A DNA stretch of 29,967 nucleotides from Bacteroides_E sp964522975 (GCA_964522975.1 CAZFXK010000017.1:1-29967); one strand, 5' to 3'. Numbered from the stretch's first letter, positions 8,085 through 17,033 are shown. The notes: a model not told the origin generated them from the letters alone. Made by a program: numbers and translations.

Positions 8085-9107
8085 TCATCTCATCAAGAAT
8101 GAAAACTTATCTACATTTTTCAATGCTATTCCCAAGCCTTTAGCTACTGACTGTAAAGGATCCTCTGCAATATGAAAAGGAATATTTATTTTATCCATCA
8201 AACGTTTATCTAATCCTCTTAATAAGGCACCTCCACCGGCTAAATAAATTCCATTATGTACAATATCAGCATACAGCTCCGGAGGAGTATTTTCTAAAGC
8301 ATTTAATATCGCTGTTTCTATCTTGGAGATAGATTTCTCCAAACAATGAGCTACTTCTTGATAACATACCGGAATTTCCATTGGTAAAGCCGTTATCCTA
8401 TTAGGACCATGAACGATATAATCTTCCGGAGCATCATTCTCTAAGTCGGTCAGTGCAGCCCCTACATTGATTTTGATACGCTCGGCCATACGTTCACTCA
8501 CTTTTACGTTGTGTTGACGATTCATATACTCTTGAATATCCGAGGTAAAATCATCCCCGGCAATACGAATCGAGTTGTTTGACACAATTCCACCCAAAGA
8601 TATAACAGCTATCTCCGTAGAACCTCCACCTATGTCTACAATCATATTCCCTTCAGGAATCTCTACATCAATACCTATTCCCAATGCGGCAGCCATAGGC
8701 TCAAACAGTAGATAGACATCCCGCCCACCTGCGTGTTCAGCCGAATCACGTACAGCACGGAGTTCAACTTCAGTACTTCCCGAAGGAACTCCAATAACCA
8801 TTCTAAGAGAGGGTGAGAATAAACGACGACGTGAATTCACCATTTTTATCATTCCACGAATCATTTGTTCACAAGCATAAAAATCAGCAATGACACCATC
8901 ACGCAAAGGACGTATCGTGCGAATCTTATCATGTGTTTTTTCGTGCATCATCTTTGCCTTAGCACCTACAGCAATCATTTTGTCTGTCCGGCGATCTAAA
9001 GCCACAACGGAAGGCTCATCTACAATAATCTTACCCCCATTCAAAATCAGGGTATTTGCAGTGCCCAAATCCATTGCTATTTCTTGTGTGAAAGAAAAAA
9101 ATCCCAT
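8085..9107 (-). CDS. mreB: Rod shape-determining protein MreB (bacterial actin)
   Basis: MreB is a cytoplasmic actin-like ATPase that polymerises on the inner membrane and directs elongation. The phosphate-1 motif DLGTANTLI (13-21), the phosphate-2 motif VDIGGGSTEIAV and the C-terminal adenosine motif LAGGGALLRGLD are all present. An N-terminal MGFFSF stretch could insert in the membrane. The length of 340 aa is standard. It heads the mreBCD–mrdA–rodA block. The 57-bp gap to purH upstream holds an inverted repeat but no TAnnTTTG element that I can find, so it may be read through from purH. Its presence predicts a rod-shaped cell. Confidence 0.97.
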   Translation of the reverse strand: MGFFSFTQEIAMDLGTANTLILNGGKIIVDEPSVVALDRRTDKMIAVGAKAKMMHEKTHDKIRTIRPLRDGVIADFYACEQMIRGMIKMVNSRRRLFSPSLRMVIGVPSGSTEVELRAVRDSAEHAGGRDVYLLFEPMAAALGIGIDVEIPEGNMIVDIGGGSTEIAVISLGGIVSNNSIRIAGDDFTSDIQEYMNRQHNVKVSERMAERIKINVGAALTDLENDAPEDYIVHGPNRITALPMEIPVCYQEVAHCLEKSISKIETAILNALENTPPELYADIVHNGIYLAGGGALLRGLDKRLMDKINIPFHIAEDPLQSVAKGLGIALKNVDKFSFLMR

Positions 9108-9130
9108 ATCATTGGTTGTATTTATACTGA

Positions 9131-9150
9131 ATACTTTATTTAAAAAGTAT
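9131..9150. repeat. Inverted repeat in the purH–mreB gap
   Basis: ATACTTT (9131-9137) and AAAGTAT (9144-9150) are exact inverted complements around a 6-base AT loop. The pair sits midway in the 57-bp gap and is not followed by a T run on the minus strand. It is therefore a poor intrinsic terminator and could be a binding site or chance in AT-rich sequence. Confidence 0.35.
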
Positions 9151-9164
9151 CAATAGGTCTGTTT

Positions 9165-10688
9165 TTAATGTTTAAAATGTCTAATCCCGGTTACTACCAT
9201 TGAAATTCCATTTTCATTACAATAATCAATGCTTAAGTTGTCACGAATGGAACCTCCCGGCTGAATAACTGCAGTTACACCGGCTTTATGTGCTATTTCA
9301 ACACAATCAGGGAAAGGAAAGAATGCATCCGAAGCCATGACAGCACCCTTCAAGTCAAAATCAAACGAACGAGCTTTTTCAATGGCCTGCTTTAGTGCGT
9401 CAACCCGTGAAGTCTGCCCTACACCACTCGCTAGAAGCTGTCCATTTTTAGCTAACACAATGGCATTAGACTTACTGTTCTTTACAATTTTATTTGCAAA
9501 TAGCAGATCTGAAATTTCTTGCTGTGTAGGTTCTTTATCGGTTACAACCGTTAGATCTTCAACAGTCTCAATTTTCAAATCTCTCTCTTGAACTAAAACT
9601 CCATTCAACAAAGAGCGAAACTGCTTATGAGGCAATTGAGTGTCTTTTCTAACCAAAATAATTCGATTTTTCTTTTGCCCTAACACCTCAAGAGCATCGA
9701 CATCATAATCCGGAGCTATGATAACTTCAAAAAAGATCTCATTAATAGCTCCGGCAGTTTCTTTATCAATAACTCCATTTGTAATCAATACACCTCCAAA
9801 AGCTGAAACCGGATCACCTGCTAAGGCATCCTTCCAGGCCTCTAAAACAGTTGGACGAGACGCTAATCCACAAGCATTATTATGTTTCAAAATAGCAAAA
9901 GTCAAATCATCAAACTCATCAATCAACTCAACTGCAGCATTAATGTCTAACAAATTATTATATGAAATCTCTTTTCCATGAATCTGATCAAAAACTTCAT
10001 CAAGCTTACCATAGAAGAAACCTTTTTGATGAGGATTCTCACCATATCGCAAAGATTTTTGGTTATCAAAGGCACCACGGAAAGCAGATCCCTGCCCATT
10101 ATCAAAATAATTAAAGATTGTCGAATCGTAATAAGAAGAAACGGCAAATGCTTCTTTGGCCATCCAACGACGTTCTTCTATTGAAGTTGTTGCTCCGTGC
10201 TCCATCAGCATATCCAGAAAAGGTTTATATTGATCTTGAGAAGCTACGATAAGTACATCCTTATAGTTTTTTGCAGCTGCACGAATTAAAGAAATACCAC
10301 CTATGTCTATCTTCTCAATGATATCTGCCTCACTTGCTTTTGAAGCAACGGTTGCCTCAAATGGATATAGGTCGACAATCACCAAATCTATTTCCGGAAT
10401 CTCATATTTGTCAATCTGTTGAAGATCTTGCTCGTTATCTCTTCTACAAAGAATTCCACCAAACACTTTGGGGTGTAAGGTTTTCACTCTTCCCCCTAGA
10501 ATAGAGGGATATGAGGTTAAATCCTCTACCGCACGACAAGGGATTCCCATGGATTCTATAAATTGACGAGTACCTCCGGTTGACAAAAACTCTACTCCTT
10601 CAGCATGGAGCTTATTGATAATATCATCTAACCCCTCTTTATGATAAACAGAGACTAAAGCCGTTTTGATTTTTTTTAATTCAGACAT
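9165..10688 (-). CDS. purH: Bifunctional AICAR transformylase / IMP cyclohydrolase PurH
   Basis: PurH performs the last two steps of de novo IMP synthesis in the cytoplasm: formyl transfer from 10-formyl-THF to AICAR, then ring closure. The N-terminal MGS-like cyclohydrolase domain (about 1-200) shows ALVSVYHKEGL, STGGTRQFI and GGRVKTLHPKVFGGIL. The AICAR transformylase domain has SLRYGENPHQ, the catalytic Lys268-His269 pair in LKHNNACG, and PFPDCVEIAHKAGV with VIQPGGSIRD near the end. At 507 aa it is full length. It is followed at 57 bp by mreB and preceded by a probable promoter at 10716-10723. Confidence 0.97.
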   Translation of the reverse strand: MSELKKIKTALVSVYHKEGLDDIINKLHAEGVEFLSTGGTRQFIESMGIPCRAVEDLTSYPSILGGRVKTLHPKVFGGILCRRDNEQDLQQIDKYEIPEIDLVIVDLYPFEATVASKASEADIIEKIDIGGISLIRAAAKNYKDVLIVASQDQYKPFLDMLMEHGATTSIEERRWMAKEAFAVSSYYDSTIFNYFDNGQGSAFRGAFDNQKSLRYGENPHQKGFFYGKLDEVFDQIHGKEISYNNLLDINAAVELIDEFDDLTFAILKHNNACGLASRPTVLEAWKDALAGDPVSAFGGVLITNGVIDKETAGAINEIFFEVIIAPDYDVDALEVLGQKKNRIILVRKDTQLPHKQFRSLLNGVLVQERDLKIETVEDLTVVTDKEPTQQEISDLLFANKIVKNSKSNAIVLAKNGQLLASGVGQTSRVDALKQAIEKARSFDFDLKGAVMASDAFFPFPDCVEIAHKAGVTAVIQPGGSIRDNLSIDYCNENGISMVVTGIRHFKH

Positions 10689-10715
10689 TTAATTGCATAT
10701 TAAGTGATTGATGTG

Positions 10716-10723
10716 CAAAGTTA
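10716..10723 (-). promoter_or_regulatory. Probable -7 promoter element of purH
   Basis: On the minus strand the sequence reads TAACTTTG, an exact fit to the Bacteroidetes -7 consensus TAnnTTTG, about 28 bp before the purH ATG. No clean TTTG -33 partner is found about 20 bp further upstream. The pepO terminator lies just upstream, which fits a new transcription start here. Confidence 0.55.
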
Positions 10724-10767
10724 CAAAATATTGTTTTTATTCTTTATATAATACCTATCAAATCTAA

Positions 10768-10805
10768 ACAAAAAAGTGCTAGTCAAAAAGAGACTAACAC
10801 TTTTT
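10768..10805 (-). terminator. Rho-independent terminator of the ABC-F–pepO unit
   Basis: Arms AAAAAGTG-C-TAGTC (10771-10784) and GACTA-A-CACTTTTT (10792-10805) pair with one mismatch around a 7-base loop. On the minus strand the stem is followed by a T run. It sits 26 bp after the M13 peptidase stop and before the purH promoter. Confidence 0.75.
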
Positions 10806-10830
10806 ATAATAATAAGATACAAACAGACTT

Positions 10831-12864
10831 CTACCAAATAGAAACTCTCTTTTCCGGAGCAATATACATAGGGTCTTTTTCTGTAATTCCAAAGGCATCA
10901 TACCACGTACTGATATGTGGCAAAGCTCCATTAACCCTCCATTCTCCTAAAGAGTGTGGATCGATTTTTGTTAAACGTAATATCTCTTCGGGACGAATAT
11001 TACCGGCCCATACATTAGCATAAGCCAAGAAAAAACGCTGCTCCGGTGTAAAACCATCTTTATCTTCTAACGCCTTGGCTTTTGTTGCGTTTTTAAATGC
11101 CTGATAAGAAACTTGTAAACCACCATGATCTGCAATATTCTCTCCTAAAGTGAATTCTCCATTGGCATAAACACCTTCAGCAACTTCAATAGCATTAAAG
11201 AAGTCAATCATTACTTGAGCTCTTTGCTTGAAATTTTCTGCATCTTCATCCGTCCACCAATCTTTTAAGTTTCCTTCTTTATCATATTGACGCCCTTGAT
11301 CATCAAAACCATGAGTCATTTCATGTCCTATAACCACTCCAATCGCTCCATAATTAAAAGCATCATCGGCATTCATATCAAAGAAAGGGTATTGTAAAAT
11401 ACCAGCAGGGAAACAAATCTCATTGGTTGTTGGATTATAATAAGCATTAACGGTTTGCGGGTTCATAAACCATTCGTTAGGATCAACCGGATTGCCGGCT
11501 TTAGCAATCATTTCAGCATGCTCCCACTCACTGGCTCGCTTAATATTAGCCCAATAACTATCATCCAATATAGTTAAAGATGAATAGTCTTTCCATTTAT
11601 CGGGATAACCTATTTTTACATGAAATGTTTCCAGTTTTTCAAGCGCTTTCTTCTTTGTATCTTCACTCATCCAAGCCAAACCCTGAATACGCTCTCCTAA
11701 TGCTTCTTGTAGATTACCTACCAATTCCAACATGCGTTTCTTTGCTTCTTCAGGAAAATACTTCTCTACATACATTTGACCTACTGCTTCACCTAACGCT
11801 CCATTGACAGATGATACTGCACGCTTCCATCGAGGCTGCAATTCCTTCGTTCCGGACATGGTTTCACCATAAAACGCAAAGTTTTGATTTACAAAATCAT
11901 CACTTAGATAATTAGCCGCAGCATTAATTAAATTCCATTGTAAATAGGCTATTTGTTTATCTAATGGTTCAGTATGAATTAATTGACAAACTGTTTTTAT
12001 TACTTCAGGTTGGCCTACATTAATTTCTTGAATGGAAGACAAACCTATCGTAGCTAAAAAAGAATCCCAATCAAAGGGTGAATAATCCTCCTTAATTACA
12101 TCTATGCTAAATTTATTGTAATTGGCATAAGGATCACGTAATTCAACACGTGAACGAGAGACCTTAGCTAATGTCATTTCAATATCCATAACCGCTTTTT
12201 GAGCTTTAATAGCCTCATCCTCACTAAATCCAGCCAACTGAAACATTTTTGATATATGTTCCTCATATGCAGTGCGAATGGCTTTTATGGATTCTTCCTC
12301 CTCTAGATAATAGTCACGCTCTCCCATCCCCAAACCTCCTTGATAGGTCTGTGCAATATTCATTGAGCTATTCATGTCGTCAGCTCCCACAATTAGATAG
12401 AAGTAAGGAAATATACCTCTCTTCTGCATTTCTGCCAATGTAGTATAAATTTCTTGCCTATCTGTAATTTGAGCTAACTTCTCCAAATCTGCTCTTATGG
12501 GCTCTACCCCTTCAGCATTCAATTTTTCCTCGTTCATAACCGCATTATATAAATCGCCTACTTTTTGAGCTATGCTACCAGACTCATGGGGTTCTTTAGC
12601 TAAACCGGTAATTAACTCGTGAAGTTGTTCTCTGTTATTCTCTGCCAATAAATCAAAGGAACCAAAACGCGAATACTCATCCGTTAACGGATTATTTTTC
12701 ATCCAACCCCCACACGCATACTGATAAAAATCAGTTCCTGCCAATGCGGTAGTATCTAAATTGTCTAAATGAATACCTGAGGTATAAACTGTATTCTTTT
12801 GTGAATTGCAACTTGTTGTCATTAATCCAAAAGCTAACACGGGTAAATAAATTTTAAATTTCAT
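10831..12864 (-). CDS. pepO: M13-family zinc metallopeptidase lipoprotein (PepO-like)
   Basis: This is a neprilysin/PepO-type endopeptidase predicted to be lipid-anchored in the envelope. The signal peptide ends in a TTSC lipobox with Cys19. The N-terminal M13 helical domain starts at GTDFYQYACGGWMKNNP. The peptidase domain has NAYYNPTTNEICFPAGIL, the zinc motif HEMTH (514-518) and the third ligand in GENIADHGG (Glu575, Asp579), so it should be active. It ends in EKRVSIW, keeping the terminal Trp but lacking the Cys of the eukaryotic C-x-x-W ending. At 677 aa the length is normal. It starts 10 bp after the ABC-F gene and has a strong terminator behind it, so the two form one unit. The substrate is unknown. 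Confidence 0.92.
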   Translation of the reverse strand: MKFKIYLPVLAFGLMTTSCNSQKNTVYTSGIHLDNLDTTALAGTDFYQYACGGWMKNNPLTDEYSRFGSFDLLAENNREQLHELITGLAKEPHESGSIAQKVGDLYNAVMNEEKLNAEGVEPIRADLEKLAQITDRQEIYTTLAEMQKRGIFPYFYLIVGADDMNSSMNIAQTYQGGLGMGERDYYLEEEESIKAIRTAYEEHISKMFQLAGFSEDEAIKAQKAVMDIEMTLAKVSRSRVELRDPYANYNKFSIDVIKEDYSPFDWDSFLATIGLSSIQEINVGQPEVIKTVCQLIHTEPLDKQIAYLQWNLINAAANYLSDDFVNQNFAFYGETMSGTKELQPRWKRAVSSVNGALGEAVGQMYVEKYFPEEAKKRMLELVGNLQEALGERIQGLAWMSEDTKKKALEKLETFHVKIGYPDKWKDYSSLTILDDSYWANIKRASEWEHAEMIAKAGNPVDPNEWFMNPQTVNAYYNPTTNEICFPAGILQYPFFDMNADDAFNYGAIGVVIGHEMTHGFDDQGRQYDKEGNLKDWWTDEDAENFKQRAQVMIDFFNAIEVAEGVYANGEFTLGENIADHGGLQVSYQAFKNATKAKALEDKDGFTPEQRFFLAYANVWAGNIRPEEILRLTKIDPHSLGEWRVNGALPHISTWYDAFGITEKDPMYIAPEKRVSIW

Positions 12865-12874
12865 ATTTCATCAA

Positions 12875-14812
12875 TTAAATCTCATTATATTCTGATAATT
12901 CCATAAAAGCAATTTCCCAATTACTTTCTATTTTTTCATACTCTTTCTTTAACTGTTCATATTTCATAAACAAAGAGGCATCAGATGCATTCTCCGGAAT
13001 AACCATTTGTTGTTCCAACGTCTTAAGCTTACCGTTTAATGAATCCATTTCTTTTTCCAACGTTTTTACTTCTCGTTCTAAACGCTTTAACTGCCGATTT
13101 TGTTCTTTTTGTTCCTCATAATCCAATTTAACCTGGGTGTTGGATTCTTCTTCAATATTTTTTTTATTCTTCTGCTTCTCTTCTCTTTGTAGTTCATTTA
13201 GACTCTCAATCCTTTTCTTCTGCAAAAAATCATAAATTCCACCTAAATGCTCAACTACTTTCTCATTGCCAAACTCATAAATCTTAGAAACTAAACCATC
13301 CAAAAAGTCACGATCGTGACTTACCACAATGACCGTTCCTTCAAAATCCTTAATAGCTTCCTTCAGCACATCTTTTGAACGTATATCCAAATGATTGGTA
13401 GGCTCATCTAATATTAAGAAATTTACAGGTTCTAGCAGTAGTTTGACCATTGCCAACCGACTTCTTTCTCCTCCTGACAAAACCTTAACTTTCTTATCGG
13501 ATGCTTCTCCTCCAAACATGAAAGAGCCCAAAATATTACGAATTTTAAGCCTGACATCTCCTACAGCAACTCGATCAATGGTTTCAAAAACGGTATATTC
13601 TTCATTCAATAATTGAGCTTGATTCTGGGCAAAATAGCCTATTTCTACATTATGCCCTACTTTTAAATTCCCTTCAAACGGAATTTCATCCATTATGCAT
13701 TTAACCAACGTAGATTTTCCTTCTCCATTTTTTCCCACAAAAGCCACCTTATCACCCCGATTGATCGTGAAATTTACATTGTCAAAGATTAAATGATCTC
13801 CATAAGACTTCTTTACATCCTTACAGATTAAAGGGAAGTCACCACTACGATGAACCGGGGGAAACTTAAGTCTCAATCTGGAACCGTCAATCTCATCTAC
13901 TTCAATGCGTTCAAGCTTTTCCAATTGCTTTATACGACTTTGTACCTGTACAGCTTTTGAAGCCTGATATCTAAAACGATCAATAAAAGCCTCCGTCTCT
14001 TGTATCTGTTTCTGCTGATTGTCATACGCACGCAACTGCTGTTCTCTACGTTCTTTTCTCAATTTAAGAAACTCATCGTACTTTGCTTTATAGTCATAAA
14101 TTTGACCACAAGAAATTTCAATAGTTCGATTGGTTACACGATTTATAAAAGCTCTATCGTGACTAACCAAGACAACAGCATTGGCCTGAGTTGTTAAGAA
14201 AACCTCTAACCATTCAATACTCTCAATATCTAAATGATTGGTAGGCTCATCCAAAAGGAGCACATCCGGACGTTGAAGTAATATTTTAGCCAATTCAATA
14301 CGCATACGCCATCCTCCACTGAATTCTTTTGTTGGACGGTAAAAATCCGATCGTTCGAAGCCCAATCCAAGCAGAGTTTTCTCAATATCACCCTCATAAC
14401 TGGTGCCACCTATCATTAAATAGTGTTCATTAGCTTGGGTAAACCGCTCAATGAGTTGATGATAGCTCTCACTTTCATAATCGGTTCGTTCCGCCATCTC
14501 AACAGTCATTCGCTCCAACTCATTTTTTAGTTCAAGAACAGAACCAAAAGCCAACTTTACCTCTTCCATTACCGTGCGATCATCAGCCAACTTCATTACT
14601 TGAGGCAAATAACCTATGGTTGTATCTTTAGGTATGGCAACTCTTCCACCGGAAGGATTCTGAATCCCGGCAATGATTTTCAACATTGTAGATTTACCTG
14701 CCCCATTGTTCCCCACTAAAGCAATTTTATCTTTCTCATTGATAACATAAGATACATCACTAAACAAGGGTTGAGCATTAAACTCTACTTTTAATTTTTC
14801 AACAGATATCAC
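12875..14812 (-). CDS. ABC-F family ATPase (Uup/YdiF-type)
   Basis: This is a cytoplasmic ABC-F protein with two ATP-binding domains and no membrane part; such proteins act on ribosomes. Walker A motifs are GNNGAGKS (34-41) and GKNGEGKS (360-367). Signatures are FSGGW (164-168) and LSGGE (445-449), and both DEPTNHLD Walker B motifs are present (188-195 and 469-476). A charged linker lies at about 245-300. The C-terminal 70 or so residues form a likely coiled coil (RQLKRLEREVKTLEKEMDSL), as in Uup-type members. The length is 645 aa. It is first of a two-gene unit with the M13 peptidase. Function could be housekeeping ribosome rescue or biogenesis; sequence alone does not show antibiotic resistance. 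Confidence 0.92.
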   Translation of the reverse strand: MISVEKLKVEFNAQPLFSDVSYVINEKDKIALVGNNGAGKSTMLKIIAGIQNPSGGRVAIPKDTTIGYLPQVMKLADDRTVMEEVKLAFGSVLELKNELERMTVEMAERTDYESESYHQLIERFTQANEHYLMIGGTSYEGDIEKTLLGLGFERSDFYRPTKEFSGGWRMRIELAKILLQRPDVLLLDEPTNHLDIESIEWLEVFLTTQANAVVLVSHDRAFINRVTNRTIEISCGQIYDYKAKYDEFLKLRKERREQQLRAYDNQQKQIQETEAFIDRFRYQASKAVQVQSRIKQLEKLERIEVDEIDGSRLRLKFPPVHRSGDFPLICKDVKKSYGDHLIFDNVNFTINRGDKVAFVGKNGEGKSTLVKCIMDEIPFEGNLKVGHNVEIGYFAQNQAQLLNEEYTVFETIDRVAVGDVRLKIRNILGSFMFGGEASDKKVKVLSGGERSRLAMVKLLLEPVNFLILDEPTNHLDIRSKDVLKEAIKDFEGTVIVVSHDRDFLDGLVSKIYEFGNEKVVEHLGGIYDFLQKKRIESLNELQREEKQKNKKNIEEESNTQVKLDYEEQKEQNRQLKRLEREVKTLEKEMDSLNGKLKTLEQQMVIPENASDASLFMKYEQLKKEYEKIESNWEIAFMELSEYNEI

Positions 14813-14865
14813 TTTTCTATTTTTCTTCTAGGCTTTGCCCTCTTTTTTAATATTCAAAAGAGCTA

Positions 14866-14894
14866 CAAAGATAGGAATATAAGACGAGTTCAAA
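14866..14894 (-). promoter_or_regulatory. Probable promoter of the ABC-F–pepO unit
   Basis: On the minus strand the -7 element is TATCTTTG (14866-14873). A TTTG (14891-14894) lies 17 bp further upstream, a little closer than the usual 19-21 bp. The -7 lies about 54 bp before the ABC-F start codon. Confidence 0.55.
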
Positions 14895-15024
14895 TATAAG
14901 AAGTGAAGAAAAAATAGTAGAATAAAGACTTAGTACAATATATAATCCAACAAATAAAGTGTTAAATATAATATTTTACAGAATAAATGAAAGCCACTAT
15001 TTCCCATCAATGAGATAAAACTAT

Positions 15025-15063
15025 AAAAAGGAAAGCCTGCTCCACAACTAAGGAAACAGGCTT
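15025..15063 (-). terminator. Rho-independent terminator of the histidine phosphatase gene
   Basis: Arms AAGCCTG (15033-15039) and CAGGCTT (15057-15063) are exact inverted complements, with extra inner pairing of TTTCC against GGAG. On the minus strand the stem is followed by TCCTTTTT. It begins about 24 bp after the stop codon at 15087. Confidence 0.65.
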
Positions 15064-15086
15064 ATTCTTAAAACTCATACAGTATT

Positions 15087-16355
15087 CTATTCTTCCATCA
15101 ATGAGAGATAATAGCTTTTAACATCCGTCCAATGATAATAAGGTAAAATGTCACTTTTTAAGGGAGGAATTTTCACCTCCTTCTCATTGTGTAAAAATTT
15201 AACTAAAATATCATCTGACTTCTCTTTTTTATAAAATACAATTTGTACGTTAGCAGCCATCGGTGATACTTTAAAACTAGACCAGGCTTTATAAAACTCA
15301 ACAGGTTCATAAACACTATTATAACCATTTTCAATATGCAAGAACGCTATTAATGGAATGATATTTCCATCGTGTCCAAAACGAAATGCTGCTCCTTTAG
15401 CATTTGAAGCAATTACTTCATCTGCTCTATTAATAATATCTTTGACTAATGGAATGGCATTTTTATTCATTATTCCTTTACTTTTCGCCGAAGGGCCATC
15501 ACCTACATAGAATCTATAATTAAAACATTGCCATAGATCAAACAATTCTTGTTTCTCAAAAAGATCGTAGAATGATAGATTTGTTTCCATATTTTGCATA
15601 TCACTCGCAATCAAAAAGAATCCCCACATTACATCATGAGGATGTACCTTCTCAATAATATATCTTTGATCGGAAAATAAAGAATTAATTAGACGATCCG
15701 GATTAGTGTGTTTTTCTTCAAACTTTCTATACTCCTCTTTCCAACTGTTTTCACGAAAATAACTAGCTTCTTTTGTACGATGACTAAGATATCTAACATG
15801 TTTCCTACTAGCTTCACGTGTTATATCCAACTTTGGATTGATCTCTTTTAATCGTTCACAGAAAGCATCCATACTCATAGCGCAACGAACTACCATTGTT
15901 GAATGTGCTTCCATCTTTGCGTTATCAGAAAAAACTTCAGGATAAGACTCATACATACGCCCGGCAATATTTTTTTGTTGACGAACACCCAATGGAGATA
16001 AATCCCCTCCGCGTCCATCCGCTTCTATCCACACTTTTTCCAATCTATTATAGACATCTAAACCTAATGCTGTTAATGCATCATTTTCTTTGGCATCCAT
16101 TAACAAATCTAATACCCACTTATAATCACGATCATGAACTAAATAGCGAGATCCATGTCGACCAAAATGACTTATGTAAAAAGGCTTATATCCTTTTGGA
16201 GAAGGTGTTTCAGGTTTTATCTCATGCTCAGGGTAGGCATAGTATACTCCTCCAGTTTTCTCTATGGTCTCAAAAACCTCTTCTTTTGTTGTCTGGGCTG
16301 TAATAAATCCACAGACTATAAAAAACACAATTAATAAAAAGCTTTGTTTTTTCAT
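15087..16355 (-). CDS. Secreted histidine-type phosphatase
   Basis: This is a branch-2 histidine acid phosphatase, predicted to be exported and to hydrolyse phosphomonoesters outside the cytoplasm. The signal peptide covers about residues 1-20 (hydrophobic core LLIVFFIVCGFI, then TAQ). The catalytic motif RHGSR lies at 66-70, where His67 would take the phosphate. The proton-donor motif is HDGN, His328-Asp329, closer to the HD type of AppA/Agp than to the HAE type of MINPP enzymes. At 422 aa it is near family size. The substrate (phytate, sugar phosphate or other) cannot be told. It stands alone: it has its own terminator, and upstream lies only gene debris with no clear promoter. The ATG follows an AT-rich stretch typical of weak Bacteroidetes ribosome sites. 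Confidence 0.85.
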   Translation of the reverse strand: MKKQSFLLIVFFIVCGFITAQTTKEEVFETIEKTGGVYYAYPEHEIKPETPSPKGYKPFYISHFGRHGSRYLVHDRDYKWVLDLLMDAKENDALTALGLDVYNRLEKVWIEADGRGGDLSPLGVRQQKNIAGRMYESYPEVFSDNAKMEAHSTMVVRCAMSMDAFCERLKEINPKLDITREASRKHVRYLSHRTKEASYFRENSWKEEYRKFEEKHTNPDRLINSLFSDQRYIIEKVHPHDVMWGFFLIASDMQNMETNLSFYDLFEKQELFDLWQCFNYRFYVGDGPSAKSKGIMNKNAIPLVKDIINRADEVIASNAKGAAFRFGHDGNIIPLIAFLHIENGYNSVYEPVEFYKAWSSFKVSPMAANVQIVFYKKEKSDDILVKFLHNEKEVKIPPLKSDILPYYHWTDVKSYYLSLMEE

Positions 16356-16398
16356 TTTTTAAATTATATATTTTTTTGTTAATGCGTTGTTCTTCAGC

Positions 16399-16548
16399 AT
16401 AATCTAAATTCTGAATCAGATTAAGATTCACAATAAATTCATCTTGAGGTATAGCAGTAAAATCACACTTATTATTCACATCTTTCCCAATAAGGTTTCC
16501 CCACAAATTCATTACTTCCAATAGAGTTAGAATCAACCAGATAAGCAA
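16399..16548 (-). pseudogene. Decayed SusD/RagB C-terminal remnant
   Basis: Translated on the minus strand, 16452 down to 16399 gives IPQDEFIVNLNLIQNLDY. This closely follows the conserved ending of SusD/RagB outer-membrane nutrient-binding lipoproteins (PIPxxEIxxNPNLxQNPGY), with Leu where the family has Pro and Asp where it has Gly. Such changes are expected from single-base decay. Upstream in this frame there is a stop (TGA) just before 16548 and no other SusD sequence is visible. Downstream the frame runs on without stopping and into the histidine phosphatase gene. No SusC partner is present. I read it as the last trace of a polysaccharide- or peptide-utilisation locus. A chance match or a small unrelated gene cannot be excluded. 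Confidence 0.5.
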
Positions 16549-16806
16549 TCAAGTTATTCGGCTAATTGATGTTTTCTCATATCAATCATGAAGCTTGAAT
16601 CAAAATTATATCGATTATATTCTTCATGAAAATGAATGAAAAATGATTATTTATTCAAAGGTAATTATATTGTAATTAATAGTTATAAAACCTATAAAAA
16701 AATTCAGTAATTATGAATAACAATGGATTCCAAAACAAGATCGACTGCATATTGGTGTTCAGCCATTATAACAAATGATTTATATAATGCTAAAGCTCTA
16801 TTTTTG

Positions 16807-16894
16807 CCGGTCTGGGTTAAAAGGCGAGTCGGTCTGGGTTAAACCTATCATCGGTCTGGGAGAGACTTACGCTAGGTCTGGGACCGATGATCTT
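16807..16894. repeat. Four 22-bp-spaced GGTCTGGG repeat units (array 2)
   Basis: GGTCTGGG occurs four times in the same direction at 16809, 16831, 16853 and 16875, exactly 22 bp apart. Preceding bases are CC, TC, TC and TA, so the TCGGTC core of array 1 is shared. Units 1 and 2 agree over GGTCTGGGTTAA; unit 4 ends in GGTCTGGGACC, which is identical to 175-185 of array 1. ATCATCGGTC (16847-16856) and GACCGATGAT (16882-16891) form a 10-bp inverted repeat that joins units 3 and 4. The other half of each unit is variable. Function is unknown; 22 bp is about two helical turns and is not a multiple of three. Confidence 0.85.
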
Positions 16895-17033
16895 CCCATA
16901 TTAAACTGTTATTTCCTTTTTTGCTCTATAGGAGATAAAGAACAAGCCCTTTGGTAGAATGGAAGAATATTAATTATCAGATTATTCTTTACAAATCGAG
17001 TCCTTTTTTATATGCGTTTTTGAAAATTTAGCC

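Noticed and set aside
12875..14812. Antibiotic-resistance ABC-F (Msr/Vga/OptrA type)
   Set aside because: The length, C-terminal coiled coil and housekeeping neighbourhood fit Uup/YdiF-type proteins; nothing in the sequence points to a drug-resistance subclass.
15004..15106. 12-bp direct repeat CCATCAATGAGA (15004 and 15095) at the end of the phosphatase gene
   Set aside because: It is short and single-copy in AT-rich DNA, and I see no further similarity around the copies, so chance or a tiny local duplication is enough to explain it.
16601..16608. TAATTTTG on the minus strand as a promoter for the phosphatase
   Set aside because: It lies about 245 bp before the start, has no -33 partner, and sits in AT-rich debris where such matches are frequent.
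16775..16957. 60-codon open frame on the plus strand between the SusD trace and the coding remnant
   Set aside because: It runs straight through the 22-bp repeat array, whose period is not a multiple of three, has no recognisable motif, and has no promoter or neighbour support.
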